In this document: piece by piece, positions 25,184 through 36,556 of the stretch
Layout: every line of letters begins with the position of its first letter
Numbering within the stretch: the stretch's first letter is position 1
DNA from: Bugulina stolonifera
Taxonomy: Eukaryota; Bryozoa; Gymnolaemata; Cheilostomatida; Bugulidae
DNA: 64,000 nucleotides
Reading direction: 5' to 3'
Assembly (NCBI GenBank): GCA_935421135.1
Contig: OW285192.1
Location: forward strand, 13,843,501 to 13,907,500
Notes under the pieces: generated by a model
Told to the model about the DNA's origin: nothing
Seen by the model: only the letters and a program-made list of their open reading frames with translations
The model's database searches: none
Program-made: the position numbers and the translations under genes

Positions 25184-25363
25184 TATAATATCATAGGGTG
25201 TTAGGGGTTTGGCCATATGTGATGTTTTTATGCAAGGAATTCGTTTTTTGAGCGGTCAGAGACTTGCTTCACATCCATGAAAATATTTGCTCAAAAGATA
25301 AATTCCTTGCATAAAAATATCATATATAAAAGAGGGCCGAACCCCCTAGCACTCTATATTATA
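25184..25363. mobile_element. Foldback MITE, member A
   Basis: Inverted repeat of about 70 bases: left arm has GGGTTTGGCC and TTTTTATGCAAGGAATT, right arm has AATTCCTTGCATAAAAA and GGGCCGAACCCCC. The internal GCGGTCAGAGACTTGCTTC resembles GCAGTCAAGACTTGGTTCC in the element at 32,857-33,103, so the two appear related. No coding capacity. Confidence 0.7.
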
Positions 25364-26061
25364 TAGTGGAGGACCAACTGTATAAAGTAGTAGGTTAGAG
25401 GCCATAGCGTCTATAAGAAGAGAAACTATTGAAGGAGTTCCACACAGCTTTAACGGTTCTCATTTATATCGCAAACTCACTTTCAGTGAGGGAGCTGCCA
25501 GGGGTCTTGGGGGGGATGCGACCAGGGGTCGATCCTATACGAAATCATATTAGCTCAGGGAAAAATACAATAAACGTGTTTATACTTTAATTACAATGTA
25601 TGTAAAATAGCTGTCAATCGGCCCTTATACTATACAATGTACACATACATAGCCTTATAATATACATAGCCTTATAATATACATTGTTTGATGAAGTGGT
25701 GGGAAGGGCATAACTGTGGGCATCCGAGGTACAGTGGTCGGTCAGTTATAATCAAGTCTGCGGGAATGGTAAAAACATATAATTATATATATTCATAAAT
25801 ACATTGGGTTGGTTCTCGGCCCTTACAAGCATATTCAGTCTAGTAATACATGCAAGGTTAGCTGGCCGCTCACTACAATAAATATGTTGTATAGTCTGGA
25901 GTCATGAGTCAACATTGGGGTTTACTTTACCATAGCATATTTATATGCTCGTACATGTACCAGGTAACATGTTTGTTCCTAGGAGGATACATCATGCATG
26001 ATACTTGGCTATGACTACTTTATAAACTGAAAGGTGGCAATTTGTTGAGGGGGCTCCATGA

Positions 26062-26107
26062 CTTTTTGTGGGGGCTACCGGGAGCCCAAAGGGCTCCCTA
26101 CAAAAAG
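26062..26107. repeat. GC-rich hairpin
   Basis: GGGAGCCC-AAA-GGGCTCCC forms a perfect 8-bp stem, enclosed by CTTTTTGT and ACAAAAAG which also pair. Ten extra bases bulge on the left side. It may be the tip of an old foldback element. Confidence 0.6.
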
Positions 26108-27531
26108 CACTGCTTAACACTGCAAAGGCTGGCAATCAAATTGATATTGACATGCATGAGTCCTTACTGGCATTTTGTTTTCCAATGAAAGAAATGCTAA
26201 AGTACTATAGAGGAGTTGCAGGGCTGCTTCAATTATTTATTCTAGCTTTCCTGCTCCTGTTTTTACCTAAAGGCGTAAGATTTATTCTGATGAGTTTGAC
26301 ACACTCGGAAAACTGTATATAGCGGATTTAGGCAATGGCTAACATGATCCATACGTTTGAGTAGTCAAGCTAGAGAAAATAATGTGGAGTACAGGGAAAC
26401 CGAATAATTTTAGGAGTTAGCCCCTCTTGACCAAGTATTCATAGAAGTAGGCAACTCCAAAATACTGTAGGATTAGGCAATGAATAACGCTTGAGTAGGC
26501 TGCATTGCACATGCTGTTGAAATAAAAATTCATATTCCAAAGTTTGACACCTGATCAAGATGTAGACGCGACTCATGAGTTAGACTTTCTGTGAGTTATT
26601 AGTAGTTGAACTATTGCTAATGTTTCATTTTTTCGTCTGTGTCTCACCACAGGAGGACTGGGTGTATGGCAATGACAGTACAGGAGCGTTCCCATGAATT
26701 GACTTAGACCACTACCTGCTGAATTTACCACCATGACCGCTTGACCTGCCACCACAAAGCTATGATAGCGTACCCTACGATCTACATGATATTTTGGTCT
26801 ACCTACACCTGCCCAAACTTGTCTATACTCTATATACAACTATGTTTCTCGTGGGATCTTATATTGCACAAAACTTGTGTCAATACGCTTGTTTGCATGT
26901 CTGTTTACATTTTAATATAATCTTTAATTTCACAATCACCAGATTTACGTATAAGTATACGTGTTGAATGTATATGCAACCTGCATTCTATGTGGAACAT
27001 CATCCTCTCTAGTCAGTTGGAAGGTTTATGTTATGTGGAAAATATACTTGTTCAAGAAAATTTCAGTTGTACACCAAATTTTCTAGACATTATCACAGTG
27101 AGCAAGTCAAAACACAAAAAATAAATAAATAAATAAACAACTAAATACATAAATACTTACATAAATAAATAAATGATTAAATAAAATAAATAGACAAAAT
27201 AAATGTTATACAAATAAATTATAGAAAATACCCATTTGTTGGTGGAGTTGTTAAAAACAATATTCGATAATTGAGAAAATATGAAGTGGTTCAAAACCTC
27301 TGTATCATTGGATGATCTTAAAATCTACCATAACATAGATGTTGGTTACGTTTTGCTGTATGTTTAACATCCAACAAAACGATTTACACAGCTTATTGTT
27401 CTCCTTTGGCTTGAAATTTACTAAAATTTTTGTGAGAAAATTGTATTCTTCAAAAATTTTCTAAATTGTATAGTGAGATGTAGCAGTGTAAATGTACATG
27501 TAAGTTATAACTATATCTAGAAGAAAAACGT

Positions 27532-30500
27532 CTATGACTGTCTTCCACCGTGCAGACACCATAGTAGGTAACGGGTTTGAAGCAGGATATCCTGGTAGTC
27601 ATGGCGAACACTCGTAAATTCTGAACTTGGAATAATCTCATTCTACAATGACAGCAATAATAGTGATTATGCCAATAAACACAACAATAAATGCAGCAAT
27701 TTAGTTGTCAACTGAAAGACAGATAATGATAAAAATTCATTTCTAAAATACATTGATGCGGCACTTCATGACTGATAGTGTTAATGACCGTGAAGGTGTG
27801 AAACCTTTCCGTGTTATCAAAATACATGTAATTTATCTTAAAATATCAATGCAATTGAATAAAAAAGTCAACTTGTACATTCGTATCTCTATATAATTAA
27901 CATGAATAAAAATTTTTCCTCCCTATTTCTGTAAGCAGCAATGGGAGATACAGCATGTCAAGAATTGCAGGTAGACTTACAGCACATGTGAGTAGAGGAT
28001 TACACCTGGGCATGATAGCACAAGTCATGTCACTCAGCTGAGACTGGAGTCTCTGTATCAATGTACGGTGACGAAAAGTAGCTGTGTACAAGTGGGTTTG
28101 ATTTGATGCCAAATGGCAGTAGGTTGTCTGTAGCCTTGAATGTATGTTGAATTTCTTCATCTACAAAGTTGGTAACGTCATATTTATACAAAGTAACATT
28201 ATAAATTTAAAATAGATACTATCTTATTGTGTGAGAAGCTTTTAATAGGCTAATCAATGGCAATTCCAAGACTGATTATTCTCACAATACTTAGAGGACA
28301 ATTTGAAAATGTTGTTTCCCTGATTGGCCGTAGAATTGGTTGTCTCATTCGGCTTGATTTACAGAAATATTCAAAGTTAAATTAAAGGGCAGACAAGTCT
28401 AACTACAACATGTTGGTGATGAAGGACTGTTATTAGAAGAGCAGCCCTTGAAGCTTCATGAACTCTTTAGTGTGATAATGAAGTCCCATGTGATTAAATA
28501 TTGAATATTAATAGATGCATGTATAATATTATTAATAGCATATTTCACAACTTACAGTATCATTCAGGTGTGCGAACTGACGTCTGCATTGAAGTGGATA
28601 CATGTCGGATCCTCTATTTAGATTGACTCGGTTAAAAGTGGACACCTGTGAATAAACAACATTATTCAAACTTCAAATACAATAATATTTTATTTTTCGA
28701 CATATTATAATATATACATGTAAATAAATAAATAGCTCTGTTTGGACTGGTCAGGTCTCCAGCCAACTGCTGTTTTAACCGGCTGATAGATTTTCAAACA
28801 TACTATTAGTTAAATTCGCTTAATTTGTAGAGATTTGAGTATATCAGGTTTAGTTTACAGTGGTGATGAAAATTATGGGACTACCTGTAGAAATATGTAG
28901 TATTTGCATTTAAGCATGAATTCTATCTCCCCATTTGATTGTATTGTAGTCAAGTGATAGACCATTTGAAAGCGGATTTTCTCCTGATCCACCCCAAACT
29001 TTTTTAAATTATTTGGAGAACGATGAAGGTATTTAGAGAGTTTTAACTGAATTGACTTTGAAATCTGCCTTTTTACTAAAACTTGCTAGTTCAAGATTGC
29101 ATCTTGAGTTCTTTGATTTTACAAAGGATATTTTGTAACTTCCCTGTTATTGCCTTCTAACAGTTGAAGGCTTCGTGTGAAATGGTTTGCCAACAGAAAG
29201 TTTTCAGTTCAGTTTTATCTGCCGTCATGACTTTCAAGCATGCCATCATAATTCATTTACATCTGTATGTCCATGATTATGAAGGTCGCTTATAAAATAG
29301 CATGACCAATTTGTAGAGTTTTGCAAAATCCTTCGGCTGGGTGATTAGCAAATACACCAAGTATTTTCAGGAATCAAGATGAATAATTAGCAAAACTGAG
29401 ACTAGTAAATCACACCTCTGGGTGGAGCAATTATAGCCAATTCTATCAGAAACAATTCTGCTAATAGATAACTAGGTGGTCAAGAAATAGATCGCTGGGT
29501 GCATCTGATAACCTGGTATGATACAAGTATTGTGTTTTCACAAAATATAATATATATTTTAATAAATAAATATTCTGTCTAATGAGAGGTTTTGAGAATA
29601 GAAGTAACAATAACAAAGTCATATGCCGATTATTGAACTGGGAATGAATGAATGTGTTGTAGCAAGGGAACACAACAATGCTAAAATCTTCCAGTGATTA
29701 TGCTTTGCCTAGATTCCTTTATTCATTATAGTTTATTAATGTGAAGCATTAGGTTAATTACATCGCCAGAATACAAATGTTTTCAATGCAAATTGTCCAA
29801 ATTTTGAAACAGCACCCTATTTTTAAATTTTCAGAGAAACACAGCCAATTTAACCTCTTTTTCACCCACATACAGCCTAACATGCCAGATGTTGAGTTAA
29901 TCTGGCTAGGGTTTAGCTGAGAACAATATTGCTATACTATGATACTGAACAAACAGAGTTTCATTCTTATCAACTTTTCAAGTTTTATGGAATATTTTTT
30001 AAAGGTCTTATTTGCTGTCCATGTCATCTATAGCAAGCTTCGATTTTTTTTCTGCAGTTTTAAGTAACCAGGTTTGATGTTACAAGTAGAGACGTTGAAA
30101 TATAGATCTTTTTTCATTTAAATTTTTAGAATTGTTAATCACAAAAATAATTTACAGTAGATCAGCAGATGCAGAGAATTAAAGCAATAGCTACATGTAG
30201 ATCCAGATTAAAAGGAAACGGCATAAAAAGTGGCAACCTAATGTTTACTCTGATATGAATTATAAATAGCACTTACATAGAGGCCTGTGATGTTGTCTAA
30301 CGTGTCGAGTGCTCCATTTATACGTGTCCTAAGGATCGGGTAATCGATGCCTGAAATTGGTCTATGATAATTTGGTAGCACTGTTGCTAGGGCACCAGAA
30401 TGTTGAGGCTGTGTATGTTCGATAGCGGAGTTTATGTCACCCGAGCTTGGTGAACCTCGATTTGAGTTCTCAGCATGTCGTGGCGCATTACTCCAGCGAA

Positions 30501-31564
30501 TAGGAAGGTTGTTAGGGTTATTGGATTCAACTGGTCCTCTTTCAAGTGGCGGATTCTGCTGTGATCTTTGTATGACCATTACCAAGGTGAGCAAAATTCC
30601 GACAAATCCTAGAAAATATAAATTTATTTAAATTAATTAATATTATAAGATCTATGAGAGCTTTAAGTAACTGCTGTGTTATATTGTTTATTATAATTTT
30701 ATCTAATACTTTCTGCACATCTAGTTATAATTTTAAATAATTGCATCCATCTTCCAAAGACCTGATTGAAAAAGACAAAGATTCTCCAAAATATGGCCTT
30801 ACTAATTAAACATTTAAATATTAGAAGCAAGTGAAAAGTACAACTGCAGCTACAGTATATACATGTATAACCATACGAATGACCAACACTAAAAAATTCA
30901 ACACTAAAAAATCCAACACTAAAAAATTCAACACTAAAAAATTCAACACTAAAAAATTCAACACTAAAAAATTCAACACTAAAAAATTCAACACTAAAAA
31001 ATTCAACACTAAAAAATTCAACACTAAAAAATTCAACACTAAAAAATTCAACACTAAAAGGTCTTAAGACAACTTACCTTGAAGAAACATAGTGTAAATA
31101 CGATCCTCTTCTGCTAGACACTCTTGGTAAGCTTGGTTTTGAACCATTCTGGCTACCCTTATATAGTGCTGCCAGATGGGGAAATCCCTTAATATAGCTA
31201 CTGCTACCTGTAGAATGACAACAGAGTAAAGATTCATTAAACCAAGTGAGGATGGCAAACTGCCAGAACATAGTATTAAATATGTTAAGCAATAAATACA
31301 ATAATTACCCATGTGGTCTTTAGCCTGTGTTCAATATATCCAACCAACCATTTCCACCTTGTGCTCTAGAATGACATGCTGCTTAGGCCATAGGAGATGC
31401 TCTAATGCTTAAGGGTCGTTATGAAACCTGTCTAATAATAATAATCATCATAATTGGTCGTATCCCTATCTTATCCAATGACCATACTGTTTAAATTTCT
31501 GTAACTGTTTCTTAAATGATTAAATTAATATGATTACCTGCAACAACTGGGTCTTTCTGTAGCT
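27532..31564 (-). CDS. Unknown protein with one hydrophobic segment, copy 3 (open; 3' exons only)
   Basis: Exons in order: 31,538-31,564; 31,309-31,365; 31,078-31,207; 30,277-30,608; 28,556-28,645; 27,981-28,160; 27,532-27,642 (stop 27,532-27,534). All have GT-AG borders and phases 0,0,1,0,0,0. They give about 308 residues: YRKTQLLQ; RWKWLVGYIEHRLK; ILRDFPIWQHYIRVARMV; then hydrophobic GFVGILLTLVMVI, an Asn/Pro-rich linker (PVESNNPNNLPIRW), SGIDYPILRTRINGALDTLD, CRRQFAHL, LIQRLQSQLSDM, and C-terminal YQDILLQTRYLLWCLHGGRQ. The hydrophobic stretch is short for a membrane helix. I recognise no known family. The 5' end is not found; a possible upstream exon is 31,828-31,877 (ATG, 16 codons, good donor). 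The acceptor of the 27-base exon is weak. Of the three copies this is the one without a frame break. Confidence 0.6.
30885..31059 (+). repeat. 15-bp minisatellite (AACACTAAAAAATTC)n, U3
   Basis: Eleven full units plus a partial one, with one variant base in unit 2. It lies 18 bases into the intron after the exon at 31,078-31,207 of the U3 gene. U1 and U2 have a single related unit here (ATGATCAACCCTGAG and ATGATCAACACTCGG), so the array expanded only in U3. It produces long artificial frames on both strands. Confidence 0.95.
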
Positions 31565-31565
31565 C

Positions 31566-34500
31566 TTTACAGTTGTACATCCTGACAATTATAGATACAT
31601 AAACTAGTGTACTTCCTGTATAACTCAGTTCCTTTCTTTAGCAGCCAGTAAGCGGTAGATAAAGAGAAGAATAAAATTCCTGGTTTGCACTTATTATAAT
31701 AATACCTCAAGGACATTGCAATTTCCATCGGATTGTAGTAACGTAAGAATGGCATTGTTTTTTTAATTGTATTAAAATATTGTAGACATTTAGTTTTTAG
31801 ATCCTGTTATTTTCCTGTATCACTTACATTATGATTGCATCAACCATCCTGCTCATGACGGCACAATGCACTTTCATGATTTTTTGAACATGGAAATAGG
31901 AAGTTCATTTGTCATTATGTCTGCATCGGATGTGCAAAAAATTTTTGCAGCAATTACGCAAATATTTTTTGCTGAGAGTAAATTGTCATTCGCACTGAAT
32001 GGGTAGTTAAACACCAATAAGAAATCCATCCGGCTGGTCAGCTATCTTGGTTTAGGATATTGCGCAATCACACATCAAGTTGAAACAGTTGAGTCAAAAT
32101 TGGGTCACAAGTCATCATTCTATACACAGTAAAAATTATGTTTCAAAAAATAATGTATACACATTGCGAGCAAACTGAAAACAATTATTTCACAATATTT
32201 AATAAAAATGAATTTGATAATTCACTTTGGAATATCAGTGTTGTAAATGCCCTTTCTTTGTCGTGCCATGCAAATTCTAAACATGATTTACCATCAACTT
32301 CCTCATAAAAGAGCCAATGAGCTACTTCCTAGAAAAAGAACCAATGATAAGACACCAATATGACCATTAGCCTTTAGGAGCTGCTGAATACATTTATTGG
32401 CTCACATCAGAGACATAACAGTGTGTATAACTCTTAACAACAAGAGGTCCAAAATACACTTAGTTATGTACATGTAGTTTAAAAGCTTTATAAATCAAGC
32501 TAAATGTTTTGCCCTTGGAAGGGAATGCCGAACAATGTACTCCTAACCTCATACAAGTGTACACATTACAAATATTATTTTTATTCGTCACTTTGACATC
32601 ATGGTGAAATATTCCAAACCTGCAATATGAGTTTTATGAGCAAATTGCTAGTAAAAAGAAGGTGGCAAAGCGTATACAGTGTCCCATGATGCTTTTTTGA
32701 AGACCGTTCTCCCAGCTAAAGCATAAAGTAATATAATATTATTAGCACAAAAAACAACAGGCTCACATTGTAATATGAAGCAGAATAACATATGTGGAAA
32801 AGCGGTGTAGATATGTACACACTCAAACACTTCATAGTGTTTATGTGATCTTTCTGTTTGCAAGATATTTATCTCTGAGCTGTCAGGACTTGGTTCCACA
32901 TCTGCGAAAATAATCCATCTCTGAGTGGAGTCTGAACGTGAAGCACTACATCACCTAACTGCCTAATGGTAATGTGTTCTGTACGCCATGCTAAGTGATT
33001 AGGTGTCATTCAAGCATCAGGTTTAAATCTCAATTAGAGATGGGTTAGTTTGACAGATGTGGAACCAAGTCTTGACTGCTCAGAGATAAATTACTTGCAA
33101 ATAAAAAAACAAAAAAAAAATTATATTGTGCCATTTTCTAAGCAATAAACATCTTTATACAGCCATGTCAATAAAAAATTACATGAAATGCAAAATGCAT
33201 TGACAATACTATAATAGTTACAGGAAGAAATTCAATTTAGTGCAATAAGCTTTGTTAGTGAGATGGCCACAGCGATAAAATTACTACATTTTTACACGGT
33301 TATTATATAACCATTAGTTACTAAGAAGTATATGTGTAGAACAATAGTCGTCCTCAATTATTTCTTAAAAGTTGCAAAACAAACAGGGATAATGGTCAGA
33401 CATCCACCTACGCCAACTCATGCTTGCGTGTGAATCGAATAATTTTATGTATGGATTAGCTACTGGAATTCTCAATGGCGTCATAACAGTAATGATACAT
33501 AATAATGCCTCCTCCCACTACGGACTTTGAAGGTTGTCATATACTACTTCAGGGAGGGAGGTGAGAAAGAAGCCAAGTTAATATAGATCTTTCTAGTAGC
33601 TAAGGTCCTGGTCCAGGTCCTTCCTAGTAGCACAATATTTATGTCGAAGATGTAAAATATTGCCATATTGTACATTTCAGAGGTCTGCATATCAGGTTAC
33701 AGCCATGCTATATGTTTTTATTTGGACCTACAGGTCCAAACCTCCCGCTACTTAATTATTGTGGACTCAGTTTCACTGCCACCGTCAAATGAGCAGAGCT
33801 TCCCACCCCTCCCCCTATTCTATTGCACTGTGTGATAGAGCTAATGAAAGAGTGACTAACTGCTTATTCGGGCCAGTTTAACCCAACAGCAGCCATATTG
33901 TGGTTCATGCCACTTTATGAGAATTAAAGCTTCTATTTGTAATATTTTTACATGAGATGTTCTAGGTCAAAAGTCAACTAAAATTCCCAATTTTTATGAA
34001 TTGCAGGATAAATGTTACTTGCTATGTTACTTGCTACATTAATCATGAAATCGATTGGCTGCATGTATAGATTCAGCTCCAAGTCGGTTCAGAACTTGTT
34101 CCGTCACCAATAATAAACAGGAGAGACAAGTTACTTACATAGCATCACCTGTGACACATTTTAATTAAGCAATAACTCAACATTATATCAAACCACCCGG
34201 CTCACACTGAAAACATACATGAATAATTGGTAATATACGTACATCTCTGAGTGCTACATATTAAAATTCATGCATCAGCATACAAGCGGAGACTATAATA
34301 ATCTTTGTTTCTTATGTATATTAGTGACTGCTATTAAGTGTTATATTAGAAATATGCATATCTATACAGCCAGTAGTACAAGCTGTGAGGTTTGCCCTTG
34401 GGTATGACATGGACAATGATGGCTGAAGTGACAAATATGGTAATCCAGGCCACTTTTAGCTGATGGTCAACAAGCCGTGATGTATTGATAAATATGTGCA

Positions 34501-36556
34501 GGCCAACTCAGTTTCATGAAAGCTACGTGCTGCTTAATGCAATGTGCACGTAACACAGTGAACACGCAATGCAATGCACACAGATATTCAGTTTAAGTCA
34601 CCATGGGAGCCGCCAACCAGGGAGCAATTGAATAATGTGGTGAAATATCCTTTGCTATTGTGGTCTTTCTAAGCAGTGAATACTGGTCCAAAAACAATTT
34701 CACCACATCCTTGGCCCACAGCCTGAAGCTGAGGCGGGGCAGATATCCATGTTATGTTACATGTTCGTGTATGTTGAAAAAAGCGCAATTATAATGGAAG
34801 TTCATTTTGTGTAACTAAGTACTTAATGATATGGAAGCCTGGAATATGGTCAGTAGTAATTAGCGATAAACGAAATAAATGCAACAGGTGACAAACTGAC
34901 AAGTTTTTACACATACAGATTTTTAAAATTTTGTAAAGCAAAGGTGAATTGTGCCTCTTTAATTACTCTACTGGGAATTTAGAATCTTTGGATGACTAGC
35001 AGTTTTCTCTCTTACTCCATTTGGAGGACAAAGTATAGGTCTAAAACTTACAAAGAATTGATAACTTGATTGACTAGTAATTAATGATGTCACCCCCAGG
35101 AGAGTTGTAAGCAGAATAAGACAGGCTATGTGTACATCGCCCATAAGGGCTCACTATCAGCGTTGTCATGAGTACACGTGGGCAGAGTCAATTAGTTCAT
35201 TTTGCTAGTTTATGAATTGTTTGTAGTCAACATATTTTCTTAATGACTAGCAGCAACATACTCCCAATTTTCTGGCATGGCTGTATAAGAGCTGTGAGGT
35301 TATTTTAGGAAAAGACTACTTACTTTTACCTGTTGAGATTCATGCCAGGTATTTCCTTCTAATAGCCATCGAGTGGCTTGCACACACTCCTGGGTTAGGT
35401 GTACTTGTGTATATAAACAAAAAGGCATGAGATCAACCTTTGAGAACGGTAATTGAATGTATGTGCTTTGGGGACACAATCAGCAACTGTAAACTGCATG
35501 GTTCAACTTGTGTCAGCTCTGTGTCTAAAGCTACATGTAGAAGATGGCAGCCCTATGTAACCGCATGACATGACAATGCAGCAGCGTTATCCACTAACTG
35601 GTTCATTGGCCAGTGTCAGGGGCAGATGTAAGCAATCCTTTTCAAGAGATTAAACTTAATGACGTTGTACGTTTTAAAGTGTGAGGTGTACTTGCATTTA
35701 CATCTATTCTATTTGCAATTTAGTTTACTTTATTGGATACCATAACTGTATTAGACTGAAGGTTTGAATAAATTGCAACTTTATTGCTTATGAGCATATT
35801 GTAGAAAACTGAAAAAATACCACCAACTGCACTAGATGATATGCTGGCTTACTGAAAAATTTCCAACAATGAAGATGATCGTAGTCAACTTGCTATTTGA
35901 GGAAAATGTGTTTACATATCTTATCAATAATATAATGTACAACATAGATGTAGATGCATTGATATGAAGTCAATTGATTTTCTTAGTATAGGGTAGAAAT
36001 ATAAATTATTATAATCAAATGACAAGTATTAGAGATTAAATATTAATAGTATAGAAACAAGAAAACTATATAGGGATGACGGCAACACTACCTGGACACG
36101 TATGTACATAAATTAATGGTTTCAACTGTTAACTGTATAAAACCATTGTATTGTATTATATACTATGTATGGAGACCTACTATCAGATTATTATACATGT
36201 AGATGGCACCTTTACATTGACCATCAACCAAACAACAACAGAAATATAACATGTTGATACAACTAACCTTCTGAGGAAGGAGATTGTAAATTACAATATA
36301 TATCTTATTTCTAATTCATCTGATGGTTTCAGAAGAAGAAATGACATTTAAATAAAGTGATACAATAAAGTTGGTATTGCGTAGTTGTAATACATTCAGT
36401 GAGTTTCCAGTCCAATCCTTATAAGGGCATATTGGTACCGAGAACACTGCTCAAGTTCCAAGACTAAGTAATGTAATTACTAATATAAATATCATTGCAT
36501 TGTAAAGAGTCGATATGTATAGCTCCATTTAGTTGGGACACTGTACTATCACCTGC
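31566..36556. other. U3 distal part and angiomotin 3' flank
   Basis: To about 34,330 this matches U1/U2 non-coding sequence, then becomes unique. A foldback MITE lies at 32,857-33,103. TTTATT near 35,726 and 35,780, which reads AATAAA on the minus strand, could serve as angiomotin polyadenylation signals. No splice-supported exon was found beyond the candidate at 31,828-31,877. Confidence 0.5.
32857..33103. mobile_element. Foldback MITE, member B
   Basis: Arms of about 70 bases: left has TTTATCTCTGAGCTGTCAGG and GACTTGGTTCCACATCTG; the right arm carries the inverted copy (CAGATGTGGAACCAAGTC and CTCAGAGATAAATTACTTGC). No coding capacity. Related to 25,184-25,363. Confidence 0.75.

Larger units (their letters stand above)
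24890..26340. other. Unique spacer between U2 and U3
   Basis: Not matched in U1 or U2. It contains a foldback MITE (25,184-25,363) and a GC-rich hairpin (26,062-26,107). An 84-codon frame at 26,068-26,322 starts within the hairpin and has a hydrophobic stretch (LLQLFILAFLLLFL). No splice or family evidence supports it, so I do not call it a gene. Confidence 0.5.
26340..34330. repeat. Segmental duplication unit U3 (proximal part)
   Basis: Third copy. It starts about 26,340, matching 651-1,040 of U1 and running on through the exons of the minus-strand gene to about 34,330 (matching 10,385-10,450 in U1). The rest of the ancestral unit does not follow directly. Its pieces reappear beyond angiomotin's last two exons, at about 37,430-37,990, 40,285-41,235 and 44,820-44,950, inside angiomotin introns. 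Confidence 0.8.

Noticed and set aside
26068..26322. 84-codon frame with a hydrophobic segment
   Set aside because: Begins inside a foldback hairpin, lacks homologs in U1/U2 and has no supporting signals.
30821..31067. Repetitive frames (NFLVL / KKFNT repeats)
   Set aside because: Translation of the 15-bp minisatellite in an intron, absent from the paralogous units.
31567..31755. 62-codon minus-strand frame, or alternative reading NAILTLLQSDGNCNVLE, upstream of the U3 gene
   Set aside because: U1 and U2 differ by two bases and neither frame has a usable acceptor. It might be an upstream exon but I could not build a consistent splice model.
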